The notes under the pieces: generated by a model
The model's database searches: none
Seen by the model: only the letters and a program-made list of their open reading frames with translations
What the model was told of the DNA's origin: nothing
Shown: in pieces, positions 33,566 through 41,870 of the stretch
Layout: each line of letters begins with the position of its first letter
Numbering within the stretch: the first letter of the stretch is position 1
Translations under genes and position numbers: made by a program
Assembly (NCBI GenBank): GCA_947570215.1
Contig: CANOTO010000002.1
Span: 62,001-126,000, forward strand
DNA: 64,000 nucleotides
From: an uncultured Clostridia bacterium
GTDB lineage: Bacteria > Bacillota > Clostridia > Christensenellales > CAG-314
Reading direction: 5' to 3'

Positions 33566-33605
33566 AAAACGGCTTAAAATCAGACGAGTTTTAAGCCGTT
33601 TTGTA
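33566..33605 (+). terminator. Terminator of the manA operon
   Basis: AAAACGGCTTAAAA (33566-33579) pairs perfectly with TTTTAAGCCGTTTT (33589-33602). Confidence 0.85.
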
Positions 33606-33721
33606 TAGTTATTTACAATGTAGTATAATAATATTCGCTTGCTACGAAAGCCCTGTTTTTGCGGTTTTGCCTTTGAGAGTTTTACGGCATATCGCGGCGG
33701 ACGACGACATATAATAGCCGT

Positions 33722-34180
33722 ATGAAAGCAACGTTAAAAAGCGTAGCCGCGGCGCTGACGGTATTGGCGTTGGTATTGTCCGTGCTAACCGTATTAGACC
33801 GGTCGGCAATATCCGCTTCGGCAAAATCTACAAACATAAGGGTTTCGGTGGTAGACCTTGACAACAATCCCGTTCATAACGCGCAGGTAACAGTGTGCGG
33901 TCAAACGTTTTATACCGACAACAAGGGCGTTTCTCCCGTAATAGAGCTCATAGCTCTTACTAACAGCTATGACGAAACGGTTACCGAATGGGGAACGGCA
34001 ACAGTGGCGGTAACCAAGGAAGGCTTCGTCCCTGCAATCGTATTCAACTGCGTGTGCTATTCCGCGCAAACGCGCAAATTAACCGTCAAGATTTACCGCG
34101 CGGACGAGAGCGAACTGTCATACGTTTCCTATGTAGAGAGTCCGCCCGACGGTTATATTCAATCGATTTTGCCCAATTAA
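33722..34180 (+). CDS. Secreted protein with carboxypeptidase-regulatory-like beta domain
   Basis: 152 aa. Signal peptide with hydrophobic core VAAALTVLALVLSVLTVL and a probable cleavage near SASA-K35. The mature part starts with NIRVSVVDLDNNPVHNAQVT and VCGQTFYTDNKGVSPVI, typical of Ig-like/CarboxypepD_reg beta-sandwiches, and ends near VKIYRADESE. No sortase motif. Probably an extracellular or wall-associated structural module; function unknown. No good ribosome site precedes the ATG. Confidence 0.65.
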   Translation: MKATLKSVAAALTVLALVLSVLTVLDRSAISASAKSTNIRVSVVDLDNNPVHNAQVTVCGQTFYTDNKGVSPVIELIALTNSYDETVTEWGTATVAVTKEGFVPAIVFNCVCYSAQTRKLTVKIYRADESELSYVSYVESPPDGYIQSILPN

Positions 34181-34185
34181 ATTAC

Positions 34186-34216
34186 AAACGCCCGACTAAC
34201 CGTCGGGCGTTTTATG
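34186..34216 (+). terminator. Terminator of the secreted-protein gene
   Basis: AAACGCCCGAC (34186-34196) pairs with GTCGGGCGTTT (34202-34212), then TATG. Confidence 0.8.
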
Positions 34217-34370
34217 TCGCTTATGAAACTCGGCGTATATCGACTGATTTTTTATTTTGACCCGCGAAGTGTTGTAGGGCGTACTACATTGCTTATTATG
34301 TCCTTAGCCGAGTAACGTCGGCCGCGGCACAGCGTAACCGCTTGTATTTATTATTCCGTTGTGAGACTAT

Positions 34371-36056
34371 TTACTGCTTTGTCCTGCTGTCGGCTTTGTA
34401 TATTATGCTCTCGTACGGACGTAATACGGTTGTTTGCGGTTTGGCGGGCGAGTCTGTGTAATTGCTCGTAACAAGTTTATATTCCTTGCCGTCCGAGCTC
34501 TTGGGTAATGCAAACTTAACGCGTTTGTTTGCAAAGTTATTAACTACAAGCAGCGTTCCGTATTCGCTTTCGCGCAGGTATACAAGCAGCGTTTTGCTTT
34601 TAGGCATCAGGTCTCGGTATTTGCCGTACACAAACGCTTTGTCGTTTTTGCGCAGCTTTATAAGCTTTTTGTAGTAGTGCAGTACTGAGTTTCCGTCGTT
34701 TTCGGCTTGCTTGGCGTTGATTTCCCGATAGCTCGGCGCAACTTTAAGCCACGGCTCGCCCGTGGTGAAGCCGGCGTTTTGCGTATCGTCCCACTGTACG
34801 GGAGTACGCGCGTTGTCCCGAGAACAGTACGCTAATTTTTTCATGGCTTTTTTCTCGCCGAACAGCTTTTTCAGCAAGGCATAGCTTCTTAAAGCGTCCA
34901 CGTCCTTGTAGTCTTTTATATCCGTCATCCTTGCGGAAATCGTGCCGAACTCCTGCCCTTGATAGATAAACGGCGTTCCGGAAAGTGTAAGCAACACGGT
35001 CGCAAGCATTTTTGCCCCCTCTTCGCGGTTTACCTTGTCGCTTACGTACCTGCCGACAATGCGCGCGCTGTCGTGGTTTTCCCAAAACAGCGTATTCCAG
35101 CCCTTGCCGTACAAGCCGTTCTGCCAACGGGTCAATGCCCGCTTCAAGTCAAGAAGATTGAATTTTTTCGGCAGCTGCTTTATTCCGAAACGGTTGTCCG
35201 CAGAAACATGGTCGAAGGAAAACACGGTAGTCAGGTATTCGTTGTCTTCGCTCGTGTAGCGTAAAGCCTTATCCACCGTAATAAACACGCTCTCGCCAAC
35301 GGTAAAGGCGTCGTATTCGCGCAGAACTTCTTGCAGCCGTCCAAGATATTCTTCCATTCTGTCGCCGTCTATGTAGTACTCCGAGCCTGTCAGCGCAATT
35401 CGCCTTTTGCCGTTGGGCAGCCCCGCCGTTTTGGAAAGCAGCGTAATCACGTCGCAACGGAAGCCGTCCGCGCCTTTGTCCAGCCAAAAGCGCAGTATTT
35501 GTTTTATTTCTTCCATAACGCGCGGGTTAAAGTAGTTAAGGTCGGGTTGGTTTTCGTCGAACAGGTGCAGATACCATTGCTTGGTGTTATCTTCGTATTT
35601 CCAAGCGCTTCCCACAAAAAAGCTTGTCCAGTTGTTGGGCGGCTTTTTGCCGTTTTTGCCCCGTCCGTCGCGGAAGTAGTAGTAGTCGCGGTAGGGATTA
35701 TCGCGTGAAGAACGCGCCTCTCGAAACCACTCGTGCTTGTCGCTTGTGTGGTTTATTACAAGGTCCATTATTACCCGTATGCCTTTATTGTGCAGCAGAC
35801 GAACCATTTCGTCGAAGTCGTCCATCGTGCCGTACTCGGGATTTATCGCCTTGTAGTCGGATATATCGTAGCCGTAGTCGGCGTTGGGGCTTGCGTACAA
35901 TGGCGAAAACCAAATGGCGTCTACGCCCAAATCCGCCAAATAGTCTATTTTGGATATTATTCCGCGTATGTCGCCCACGCCGTCGCCGTCGAAGTCCTTA
36001 AAACTGCGCGGATAAATTTGGTAAAATACCGCTTCCTTATACCATTTGTTTTTCAT
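34371..36056 (-). CDS. GH13 alpha-glucosidase (oligo-1,6-glucosidase type)
   Basis: 561 aa, cytosolic (no signal peptide). GH13 regions: DLVINHTSDKH (I), GFRCDVI with the nucleophile Asp (II), FTVGES with the acid Glu (III) and WENHDSARI (IV); start WYKEAVFYQIYPRSFKDFDG is typical. It would release glucose from isomalto-, malto- or sucrose-type oligosaccharides; trehalose-6-phosphate hydrolase is an alternative. AGGAGAA precedes the ATG. It lies 28 bases after the GNAT gene on the same strand. Confidence 0.93.
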   Translation of the reverse strand: MKNKWYKEAVFYQIYPRSFKDFDGDGVGDIRGIISKIDYLADLGVDAIWFSPLYASPNADYGYDISDYKAINPEYGTMDDFDEMVRLLHNKGIRVIMDLVINHTSDKHEWFREARSSRDNPYRDYYYFRDGRGKNGKKPPNNWTSFFVGSAWKYEDNTKQWYLHLFDENQPDLNYFNPRVMEEIKQILRFWLDKGADGFRCDVITLLSKTAGLPNGKRRIALTGSEYYIDGDRMEEYLGRLQEVLREYDAFTVGESVFITVDKALRYTSEDNEYLTTVFSFDHVSADNRFGIKQLPKKFNLLDLKRALTRWQNGLYGKGWNTLFWENHDSARIVGRYVSDKVNREEGAKMLATVLLTLSGTPFIYQGQEFGTISARMTDIKDYKDVDALRSYALLKKLFGEKKAMKKLAYCSRDNARTPVQWDDTQNAGFTTGEPWLKVAPSYREINAKQAENDGNSVLHYYKKLIKLRKNDKAFVYGKYRDLMPKSKTLLVYLRESEYGTLLVVNNFANKRVKFALPKSSDGKEYKLVTSNYTDSPAKPQTTVLRPYESIIYKADSRTKQ

Positions 36057-36084
36057 AGCGTTCTCCTTTCGCTCACGTATCGTT

Positions 36085-36483
36085 TCAAGACAGCTTTTTG
36101 TGCATAATTATTTCCGTATCTTCGCCTACGGGTCTAAACTGTCCGCAGTCGGCGTAGCCTGTTTTTCGCCAAAATGTCAGTCCGCTTTCGTTTGCCTGAG
36201 CCGAAGTCATAACGACGGTGTATCCCGCATTTTGCATATCTTGCTCCCAACGGGCGACAAGCACGGTAGCTATTTTTTCATTGCGACGGTTAGCTTGTAC
36301 GAACAGCATATTGCAAAAGGGCGTATTGTCCCAAAACAAATTGTATCTAAGCCACGCGGCAATTCCGCCGTCGTCGAAAACCAATATTCTGTTACCGTCT
36401 ATTGCGCGCGTCAATTCTTCTGCGGATATGTGCTTGTCGGCTCTAAGCTCTTCGTAATCGTTTATTGTAGCGTATCTAATCAT
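36085..36483 (-). CDS. GNAT-family N-acetyltransferase
   Basis: 132 aa. GNAT fold: IRYATINDYEEL at the start, a degenerate acetyl-CoA loop around VQANRRNEKIATVLVA (usual Q-x-x-G/A-x-G/A modified to RRNEKIA) and C-terminal SGLTFWRKTGYADCG. Substrate unknown. First gene of a two-gene minus-strand operon with the GH13 enzyme. Confidence 0.8.
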   Translation of the reverse strand: MIRYATINDYEELRADKHISAEELTRAIDGNRILVFDDGGIAAWLRYNLFWDNTPFCNMLFVQANRRNEKIATVLVARWEQDMQNAGYTVVMTSAQANESGLTFWRKTGYADCGQFRPVGEDTEIIMHKKLS

Positions 36484-36701
36484 ATCGAAGTCCTGCGTGT
36501 AATAAATTCAGTATAATATAATTACCCGCGCTTTTCAATAGATATTTTAATATTAAAAAAATATATGGGGTTTTTTGTCTTTGAACAGTACACAAGCTAT
36601 TGTAAGTATGCTAAAATATATAGTAGGAAAATATCGGCAACGCGCGTTTGGTATACAGAATGTCCGCGTTGCTTACGTAATAACCCAAGGGTACGGTCAA
36701 A

Positions 36702-39077
36702 ATGGACGTATTGAAATATATCAACAATTTATCCAACGCCGACAAGGCGCGGTTAATCCACGGCAAGGGCGCGTGGCATACGCAGGAAGCGGACGGCGTG
36801 CCGAGTATTATGATGACGGACGGTCCGCACGGGCTTCGCAGGCAATGCGACGGCAGCCGCGGCATCAACGACAGCGCCAAGGCCACGTGCTTCCCCGCCG
36901 CTTCGGCAGTCGCGTCCTCCTGGAACAGGCGCAGCGCGGCGCTCGTAGGCAAGAGTATAGGCTGCGAAGCTCTTGCGCAGGGCGTATCGGTGGTGTTGGG
37001 CCCCGGCGTAAACATCAAGCGCAGTCCGCTGTGCGGACGCAATTTCGAGTATTACTCCGAAGACCCGTATCTCGCGGGAGAGCTTGCAAGCGGGTACGTT
37101 TCGGCTATGCAAAGCAACGGCGTCGGCTGCTCGTTAAAGCATTATGCCGTCAACAGCCGAGAAAATTGCCGTATGTCGGTAAACGCCGTAGTGGACGAAC
37201 GCGCGTTGCGCGAGATTTATCTGTCGGCATTCGAACGCGTGGTAAAGCAGGCTCGTCCGTATGCAGTTATGGCTTCGTATAACAAGATAAACGGCGAAAG
37301 CGCGTGTCATAACAAGCGTCTGCTTACGGACATTTTGCGGAACGAGTGGGGTTTCGACGGGCTGGTTATGAGCGACTGGGGCGCGTGCTACGACCAAGCC
37401 AAGGCAATCGACGCCGGAACGGATCTCGAAATGCCCGAAGACAAATCGGGCTATCACGAGCGCAAAACCATGAAGGCTCTCGCCGACGGCAGCTTGCGGC
37501 AGAAGTCTCTCGACAGAGCTGCGGCTAAGGTAATCGATTTGGTTGGTAAGTGCGGCGGAAGAACCGTTTCGGTGGATTACGCTGCGCATAACGATATAGC
37601 CAAGCAGGTGGAAGTCGATTCCGCTGTCTTGCTCAAAAACGACGGCGTTCTTCCGCTTAGCGCAGGGCAAAAAATTCTCGTCGTGGGCGAGCTTGCCGCA
37701 AAGCCGCGTTATCAAGGCGCGGGAAGCAGCCACGTCAACTCCGACTGCGTCGGCTTTTTGCAGGTTCTGACGGACAAGGGCGCAAGCTTTACTTACGCCA
37801 AGGGCTACAACGTCGATGGCGACAAAGTCGACGTCAAGGCGCAGAAGGAAGCGGTGACGCTTGCCGAGGACGCCGACTGCGTACTGTTTTTCGGCGGGCT
37901 TACCAACGATTTCGAAGGGGAAGGCTACGACCGAACTGATTTGAACATACCCAACTGTCAGGTTAAGCTGTTGGAGCAAATCAGCCAAGTTAACGATAAT
38001 ATCGTGTTCGTCGCTTTCGGCGGTTCGCCGTTTACTATGCCGTGGCTTAACAAAACCAAGGCGCTGCTCAATATGTATCTCGGCGGTCAGGCGGTAATGG
38101 AAGCGGCGTACGATTTGCTTTTCGGCGTAACGTCGCCGAGCGGACGGCTTGCGGAAAGCTATCCCGTACGTATTACGGATACGCCCTGCTTTAACTATTT
38201 CAACAACGACTGCTTTGTCGACGAACACCGCGAGAGCGTTTTTGTGGGCTACCGCTATTACAATACTTTCGGCGTACCCGTATTGTTCCCCTTCGGTTAC
38301 GGATTGTCTTATACTTCGTTCGAGTATTCTGATCTTGCCGTCGCTTCCGACAAGGACGGCTTCGAAGTGTCTGTCAACGTTACAAATACCGGAACAATGG
38401 ACGCAAGCGAAGTTGTGCAGATATACGTGGATAACTGCGACTGCGGTTATCTGCGCGCAAGCAGAGAGCTCAGGGCCTTCGACAAGGTGTACGTCAAGGC
38501 GGGACAGAGCGTAAACGTCAAGCTGCGTTTGGACGAACGGGCGTTTAGTATATTTCTCGACGGGCGGTACGTTACAGTCGCGGGCGAATACGGCGTTTCC
38601 GTTTGCCGCAACGTCCAACAGGTAATATTGTCGCAAAGCGTTACCGTCAACGGTCACATTGTCAATGGTAACGACCGCGAAATGTATCCGTGCTACTTCG
38701 AGCCGATTATCGGCAGCTTCAACGTGGCGGAAACGCAGTTTTACAAGCTTGCGGGGCAGGACAAGGAAGTGTACTATATCCCACGCCGCGGAGAATTTAC
38801 TTTGCTCAATACTCTCGCGGATATGCAAGGTCAGGTGGCTCTTGTTCGCACGGTTTTGCGTATTGTCCGACGAATGGCAAAGCGCAGTTCTCCGAGCAAG
38901 TCAATGAGCGACCCCGTCGCGCAGATGATTTATCAAGGGGCGTTGTCCACTCCGCTCGTATCGTTGATGAGCGTAGGCGGTCTGGACGCCAAGTGGGTTA
39001 TGTTTATTTACTATCACGCCAACAAACGTTTCGGCAAGGCAGTGCGTGCGCTGTTTGGCAAATACGATGTGGAATAA
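36702..39077 (+). CDS. GH3 family beta-glucosidase
   Basis: 791 aa, no signal peptide. The GH3 N-terminal barrel has MTDGPHGLR, GPGVNIKRSPLCGRNFEYYS and the nucleophile Asp in GLVMSDWGA; the C-terminal sandwich includes GAGSSHVNSDC, and a fibronectin-III-like domain starts near EVSVNVTNTGTMDASEVVQI. The C-terminal 130 residues after the FnIII domain are extra and include a hydrophobic stretch. It would hydrolyse imported beta-glucosides. It lies 25 bases upstream of pgi, so released sugar enters glycolysis through the next gene. Confidence 0.93.
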   Translation: MDVLKYINNLSNADKARLIHGKGAWHTQEADGVPSIMMTDGPHGLRRQCDGSRGINDSAKATCFPAASAVASSWNRRSAALVGKSIGCEALAQGVSVVLGPGVNIKRSPLCGRNFEYYSEDPYLAGELASGYVSAMQSNGVGCSLKHYAVNSRENCRMSVNAVVDERALREIYLSAFERVVKQARPYAVMASYNKINGESACHNKRLLTDILRNEWGFDGLVMSDWGACYDQAKAIDAGTDLEMPEDKSGYHERKTMKALADGSLRQKSLDRAAAKVIDLVGKCGGRTVSVDYAAHNDIAKQVEVDSAVLLKNDGVLPLSAGQKILVVGELAAKPRYQGAGSSHVNSDCVGFLQVLTDKGASFTYAKGYNVDGDKVDVKAQKEAVTLAEDADCVLFFGGLTNDFEGEGYDRTDLNIPNCQVKLLEQISQVNDNIVFVAFGGSPFTMPWLNKTKALLNMYLGGQAVMEAAYDLLFGVTSPSGRLAESYPVRITDTPCFNYFNNDCFVDEHRESVFVGYRYYNTFGVPVLFPFGYGLSYTSFEYSDLAVASDKDGFEVSVNVTNTGTMDASEVVQIYVDNCDCGYLRASRELRAFDKVYVKAGQSVNVKLRLDERAFSIFLDGRYVTVAGEYGVSVCRNVQQVILSQSVTVNGHIVNGNDREMYPCYFEPIIGSFNVAETQFYKLAGQDKEVYYIPRRGEFTLLNTLADMQGQVALVRTVLRIVRRMAKRSSPSKSMSDPVAQMIYQGALSTPLVSLMSVGGLDAKWVMFIYYHANKRFGKAVRALFGKYDVE

Positions 39078-39102
39078 CTGATATAAAGAAGGATTAAAAA
39101 CA

Positions 39103-40497
39103 ATGAGCGTAAAACTTAATTACAACAACGTAATGTTTGCCAAGGTCGGCGAACACGGAATAAAAAAGGAAGAATTGGAACAAATGCGGAAGCTTGCCAA
39201 GCAGGCGCGCGCCAAGGTTGAAGCAAGCCGCGGCGAGGATATGCAGGGCTGGATGGACAGTCCTTACAATCAGGCGGAAGCAGTGGGACGTATCGTCGAA
39301 ACCGCCGCGAAAATACGTAACGAATGCGAGAACTTCGTTGTTTTGGGCATAGGCGGTTCGGCTCTCGGCGCAATAGCCGTATTCAACGCGTTAAAGCATC
39401 TGTATTACAACGAGCTGCCCCGCGAAATGCGCAAGGGTCCGCGCTTTTACGTAATAGACAACGTAGATCCCGAACGTATGAACGCCCTGTTCGATATAAT
39501 CGACGTAAGCAAGACGGTGTTCAACGTCATAACCAAGTCGGGCGCTACAAGCGAAACGATGAGTCAGTATCTTATAATTACCGACCTGTTAAAACGCAAG
39601 CTCGGCGATAAGGCAAGTCGGCATATCGTTGCCACAACCAGCTCCGACAAGGGCAATCTCGTCAAACTCGCCAAGGAAAACGGTTTCGAAACCTTCTATA
39701 TTCCCGACGGCGTGGGAGGACGTTTTTCGGTGCTTTCTCCCGTTGGGCTTCTGCCCGCGGCCGTTTTGGGAATAGATATTTCCGAGCTTCTGCGCGGAGC
39801 GAGAGAAACGGACGAATTGTGCAAATCGGACGACTTAAACGTCAATCCGGCGCTTACTATGGCGGTTATACAGTATCTGCTGATAAACAAAGGCTGCAAC
39901 ATAAACGTTATGATGCCCTATGCCGACAGTCTCAAATACGTCGCCGATTGGTACGCGCAGCTGTGGGCGGAAAGTTTGGGAAAGGAGCGCGACCTTGACG
40001 GCAACACGGTAAACGCGGGGCAAACTCCTGTAAAGGCGCTCGGCGTTACCGACCAGCACAGCCAGGTTCAGCTGTACAACGAAGGTCCGTTCGACAAGGT
40101 AATAACGTTTTTGGAAGTAAACAGCTTCCGCAGCGATATCGTAATTCCGCAGGGCTGCGATGGTTTTTCCGACGTAAACTTTTTGTGCGGACATACGCTT
40201 GCGGAGCTCACTAATAAGGAATTGTACGCTACGCGCTACAATCTTACCAAGCGCGGACGCGTCAATTTCACTTTGTCGCTGGATTCGTTGGACGAATACC
40301 ATTTGGGTTCGCTTATTTATCTGTTGCAGCTGTGTACCGCGTACGAAGGAGCGCTGTTAAACGTCAACGCGTACAATCAGCCGGGCGTAGAAGGCGGCAA
40401 GGACGCGACCTACGCTCTGTTCGGACGTAACGGCTACGAGAGCAAGGCGGAAGAAATGAACAACGCTCCCCAAGACAGCGCGGAGTTCATTGTTTAG
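39103..40497 (+). CDS. pgi: Glucose-6-phosphate isomerase
   Basis: 464 aa, short Firmicute Pgi. It interconverts glucose-6-P and fructose-6-P. VVLGIGGSALGAIAVF, VITKSGATSETMSQYLI, PDGVGGRFSVLSPVGLLPAA and TPVKALGVTDQHSQVQLYNE (catalytic His/Gln region) are diagnostic. AAGGATT precedes the ATG. Probably transcribed with the GH3 enzyme. Confidence 0.96.
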   Translation: MSVKLNYNNVMFAKVGEHGIKKEELEQMRKLAKQARAKVEASRGEDMQGWMDSPYNQAEAVGRIVETAAKIRNECENFVVLGIGGSALGAIAVFNALKHLYYNELPREMRKGPRFYVIDNVDPERMNALFDIIDVSKTVFNVITKSGATSETMSQYLIITDLLKRKLGDKASRHIVATTSSDKGNLVKLAKENGFETFYIPDGVGGRFSVLSPVGLLPAAVLGIDISELLRGARETDELCKSDDLNVNPALTMAVIQYLLINKGCNINVMMPYADSLKYVADWYAQLWAESLGKERDLDGNTVNAGQTPVKALGVTDQHSQVQLYNEGPFDKVITFLEVNSFRSDIVIPQGCDGFSDVNFLCGHTLAELTNKELYATRYNLTKRGRVNFTLSLDSLDEYHLGSLIYLLQLCTAYEGALLNVNAYNQPGVEGGKDATYALFGRNGYESKAEEMNNAPQDSAEFIV

Positions 40498-40625
40498 CGC
40501 GCTTGTGTATCCGGCTATTTGGTTCGGCAATTACCGAGTGCAATTTCGTTTCGAATAATGTGCAAAGTGCCTTGCGGAAAAGCTCGGCGCGCATCGAAAC
40601 TCAATCAAGGAGATAACGATTTATT

Positions 40626-41870
40626 ATGCTATCTAAAACTCCCGCCAAGGGAATGAGAGATTTTTTGCCTAACGAATTTGCTTTGAGACAGCAAATATTG
40701 GCAATAATACAAAGGACGTACGAAAGCTTCGGCTTTACCCGCATAGAAACCCCCGCCGTGGAAAATATCGATTTGCTCACGTCCAAGCAGGGCGGCGACA
40801 ACGAAAAACTTATTTTCAAGATATTGAAGCGCGGAGAAAAGTTGGAAAACGCCAAGGAAAACGAGCTTGCCGATTTGGGACTCCGTTACGACCTTACCGT
40901 GCCGCTTGCCCGTTTCTACGCCAACAACTCGGGGCAGCTTCCGTCAGTTTTCAAATCTATTCAAATGGATAACGTATGGCGCGCCGACCGTCCGCAAAGG
41001 GGACGCTTCCGTCAGTTTGTGCAGTGCGATATCGACGTAATAGGCGAGCCTTCAAACCTTGCGGAAACGGAACTGATTACCGCTACCTGTCAAACGCTGG
41101 ACGCGTTGGGCTTCAACGACGTTACCGTCCGTCTGTCGGATAGACGTCTCTTGAACGCCCTTGCGGATAAGTGCGGCTTCTCCGACGAACAGAAGGGTTC
41201 CGTATTCATTGCTTTGGACAAGCTGGACAAAATCGGCGTGACCGGCGTAATCGCGGAGCTCAGCGAAATTGCTCCGAACAAAGCCATAGGGTTTATAGAT
41301 ATGATTAACCGCATAACGTCGTCTGCAAATCCGTTCGAAGCTTGCGTAAGAGAGCTTGGCGATTATCTCCCCGCGTCGGTAAGGCAGAATATCGAAGAAA
41401 TCCTGTTTGTCGTTGGCAAGACGCTCAAATCCGCCAAAGTGGTGTTCGACGTGACGCTCGTTCGCGGTATGGGCTATTACACGGGAACAATATACGAAGT
41501 GACGGTTGACGGACTAAACAGCGCGATAGCCGGCGGCGGCAGATACGACAAGATGATCGGGCGCATTACGGGGCAGGATGTGCCGGCGTGCGGTTTCTCT
41601 ATCGGGTTCGAGCGTATAGCCCTGCTGCTTTCGGAACGTGGCGCGCGCGCGAACAAAAACCGCGGAGCGGTTGTGCTCGCGGACAAAAACCTGTGCAAAG
41701 AAGAACGCGTGGCTCTGACTAACGGAGTAAACAAGCTCCGAAAAAAAGGCGCGGTGTCCGTATTGTACAAAATAAAAAACTTCTCCTATCAGCTAAAACA
41801 GCTCAAAGAGCAGGGTTTCGAAGCAATTTACGAATACAGAAACGGAGTTTTAAGTAAATTAGACTTATGA
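40626..41870 (+). CDS. hisS: Histidyl-tRNA synthetase
   Basis: 414 aa. Class II catalytic core: PAKGMRDFLPNEFALRQQIL, RYDLTVPLARFYANN (motif 2), VWRADRPQRGRFRQFVQCDI and the His-specific GLNSAIAGGGRYDKMIGR. The C-terminal anticodon domain follows from about 320. AAGGAGAT precedes the ATG. The P-type ATPase gene overlaps its stop (ATGA), an unusual partner for a synthetase. Confidence 0.95.
   Translation: MLSKTPAKGMRDFLPNEFALRQQILAIIQRTYESFGFTRIETPAVENIDLLTSKQGGDNEKLIFKILKRGEKLENAKENELADLGLRYDLTVPLARFYANNSGQLPSVFKSIQMDNVWRADRPQRGRFRQFVQCDIDVIGEPSNLAETELITATCQTLDALGFNDVTVRLSDRRLLNALADKCGFSDEQKGSVFIALDKLDKIGVTGVIAELSEIAPNKAIGFIDMINRITSSANPFEACVRELGDYLPASVRQNIEEILFVVGKTLKSAKVVFDVTLVRGMGYYTGTIYEVTVDGLNSAIAGGGRYDKMIGRITGQDVPACGFSIGFERIALLLSERGARANKNRGAVVLADKNLCKEERVALTNGVNKLRKKGAVSVLYKIKNFSYQLKQLKEQGFEAIYEYRNGVLSKLDL

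Noticed and set aside
37134..38828. A 564-codon antisense frame opposite the GH3 gene
   Set aside because: The GH3 frame on the other strand has clear family motifs across its whole length; the antisense frame is a codon-bias shadow.
40498..40625. T-box leader before hisS
   Set aside because: The 128-base gap shows no T-box sequence (TGGNACCGCG-like) and no terminator/antiterminator pair.
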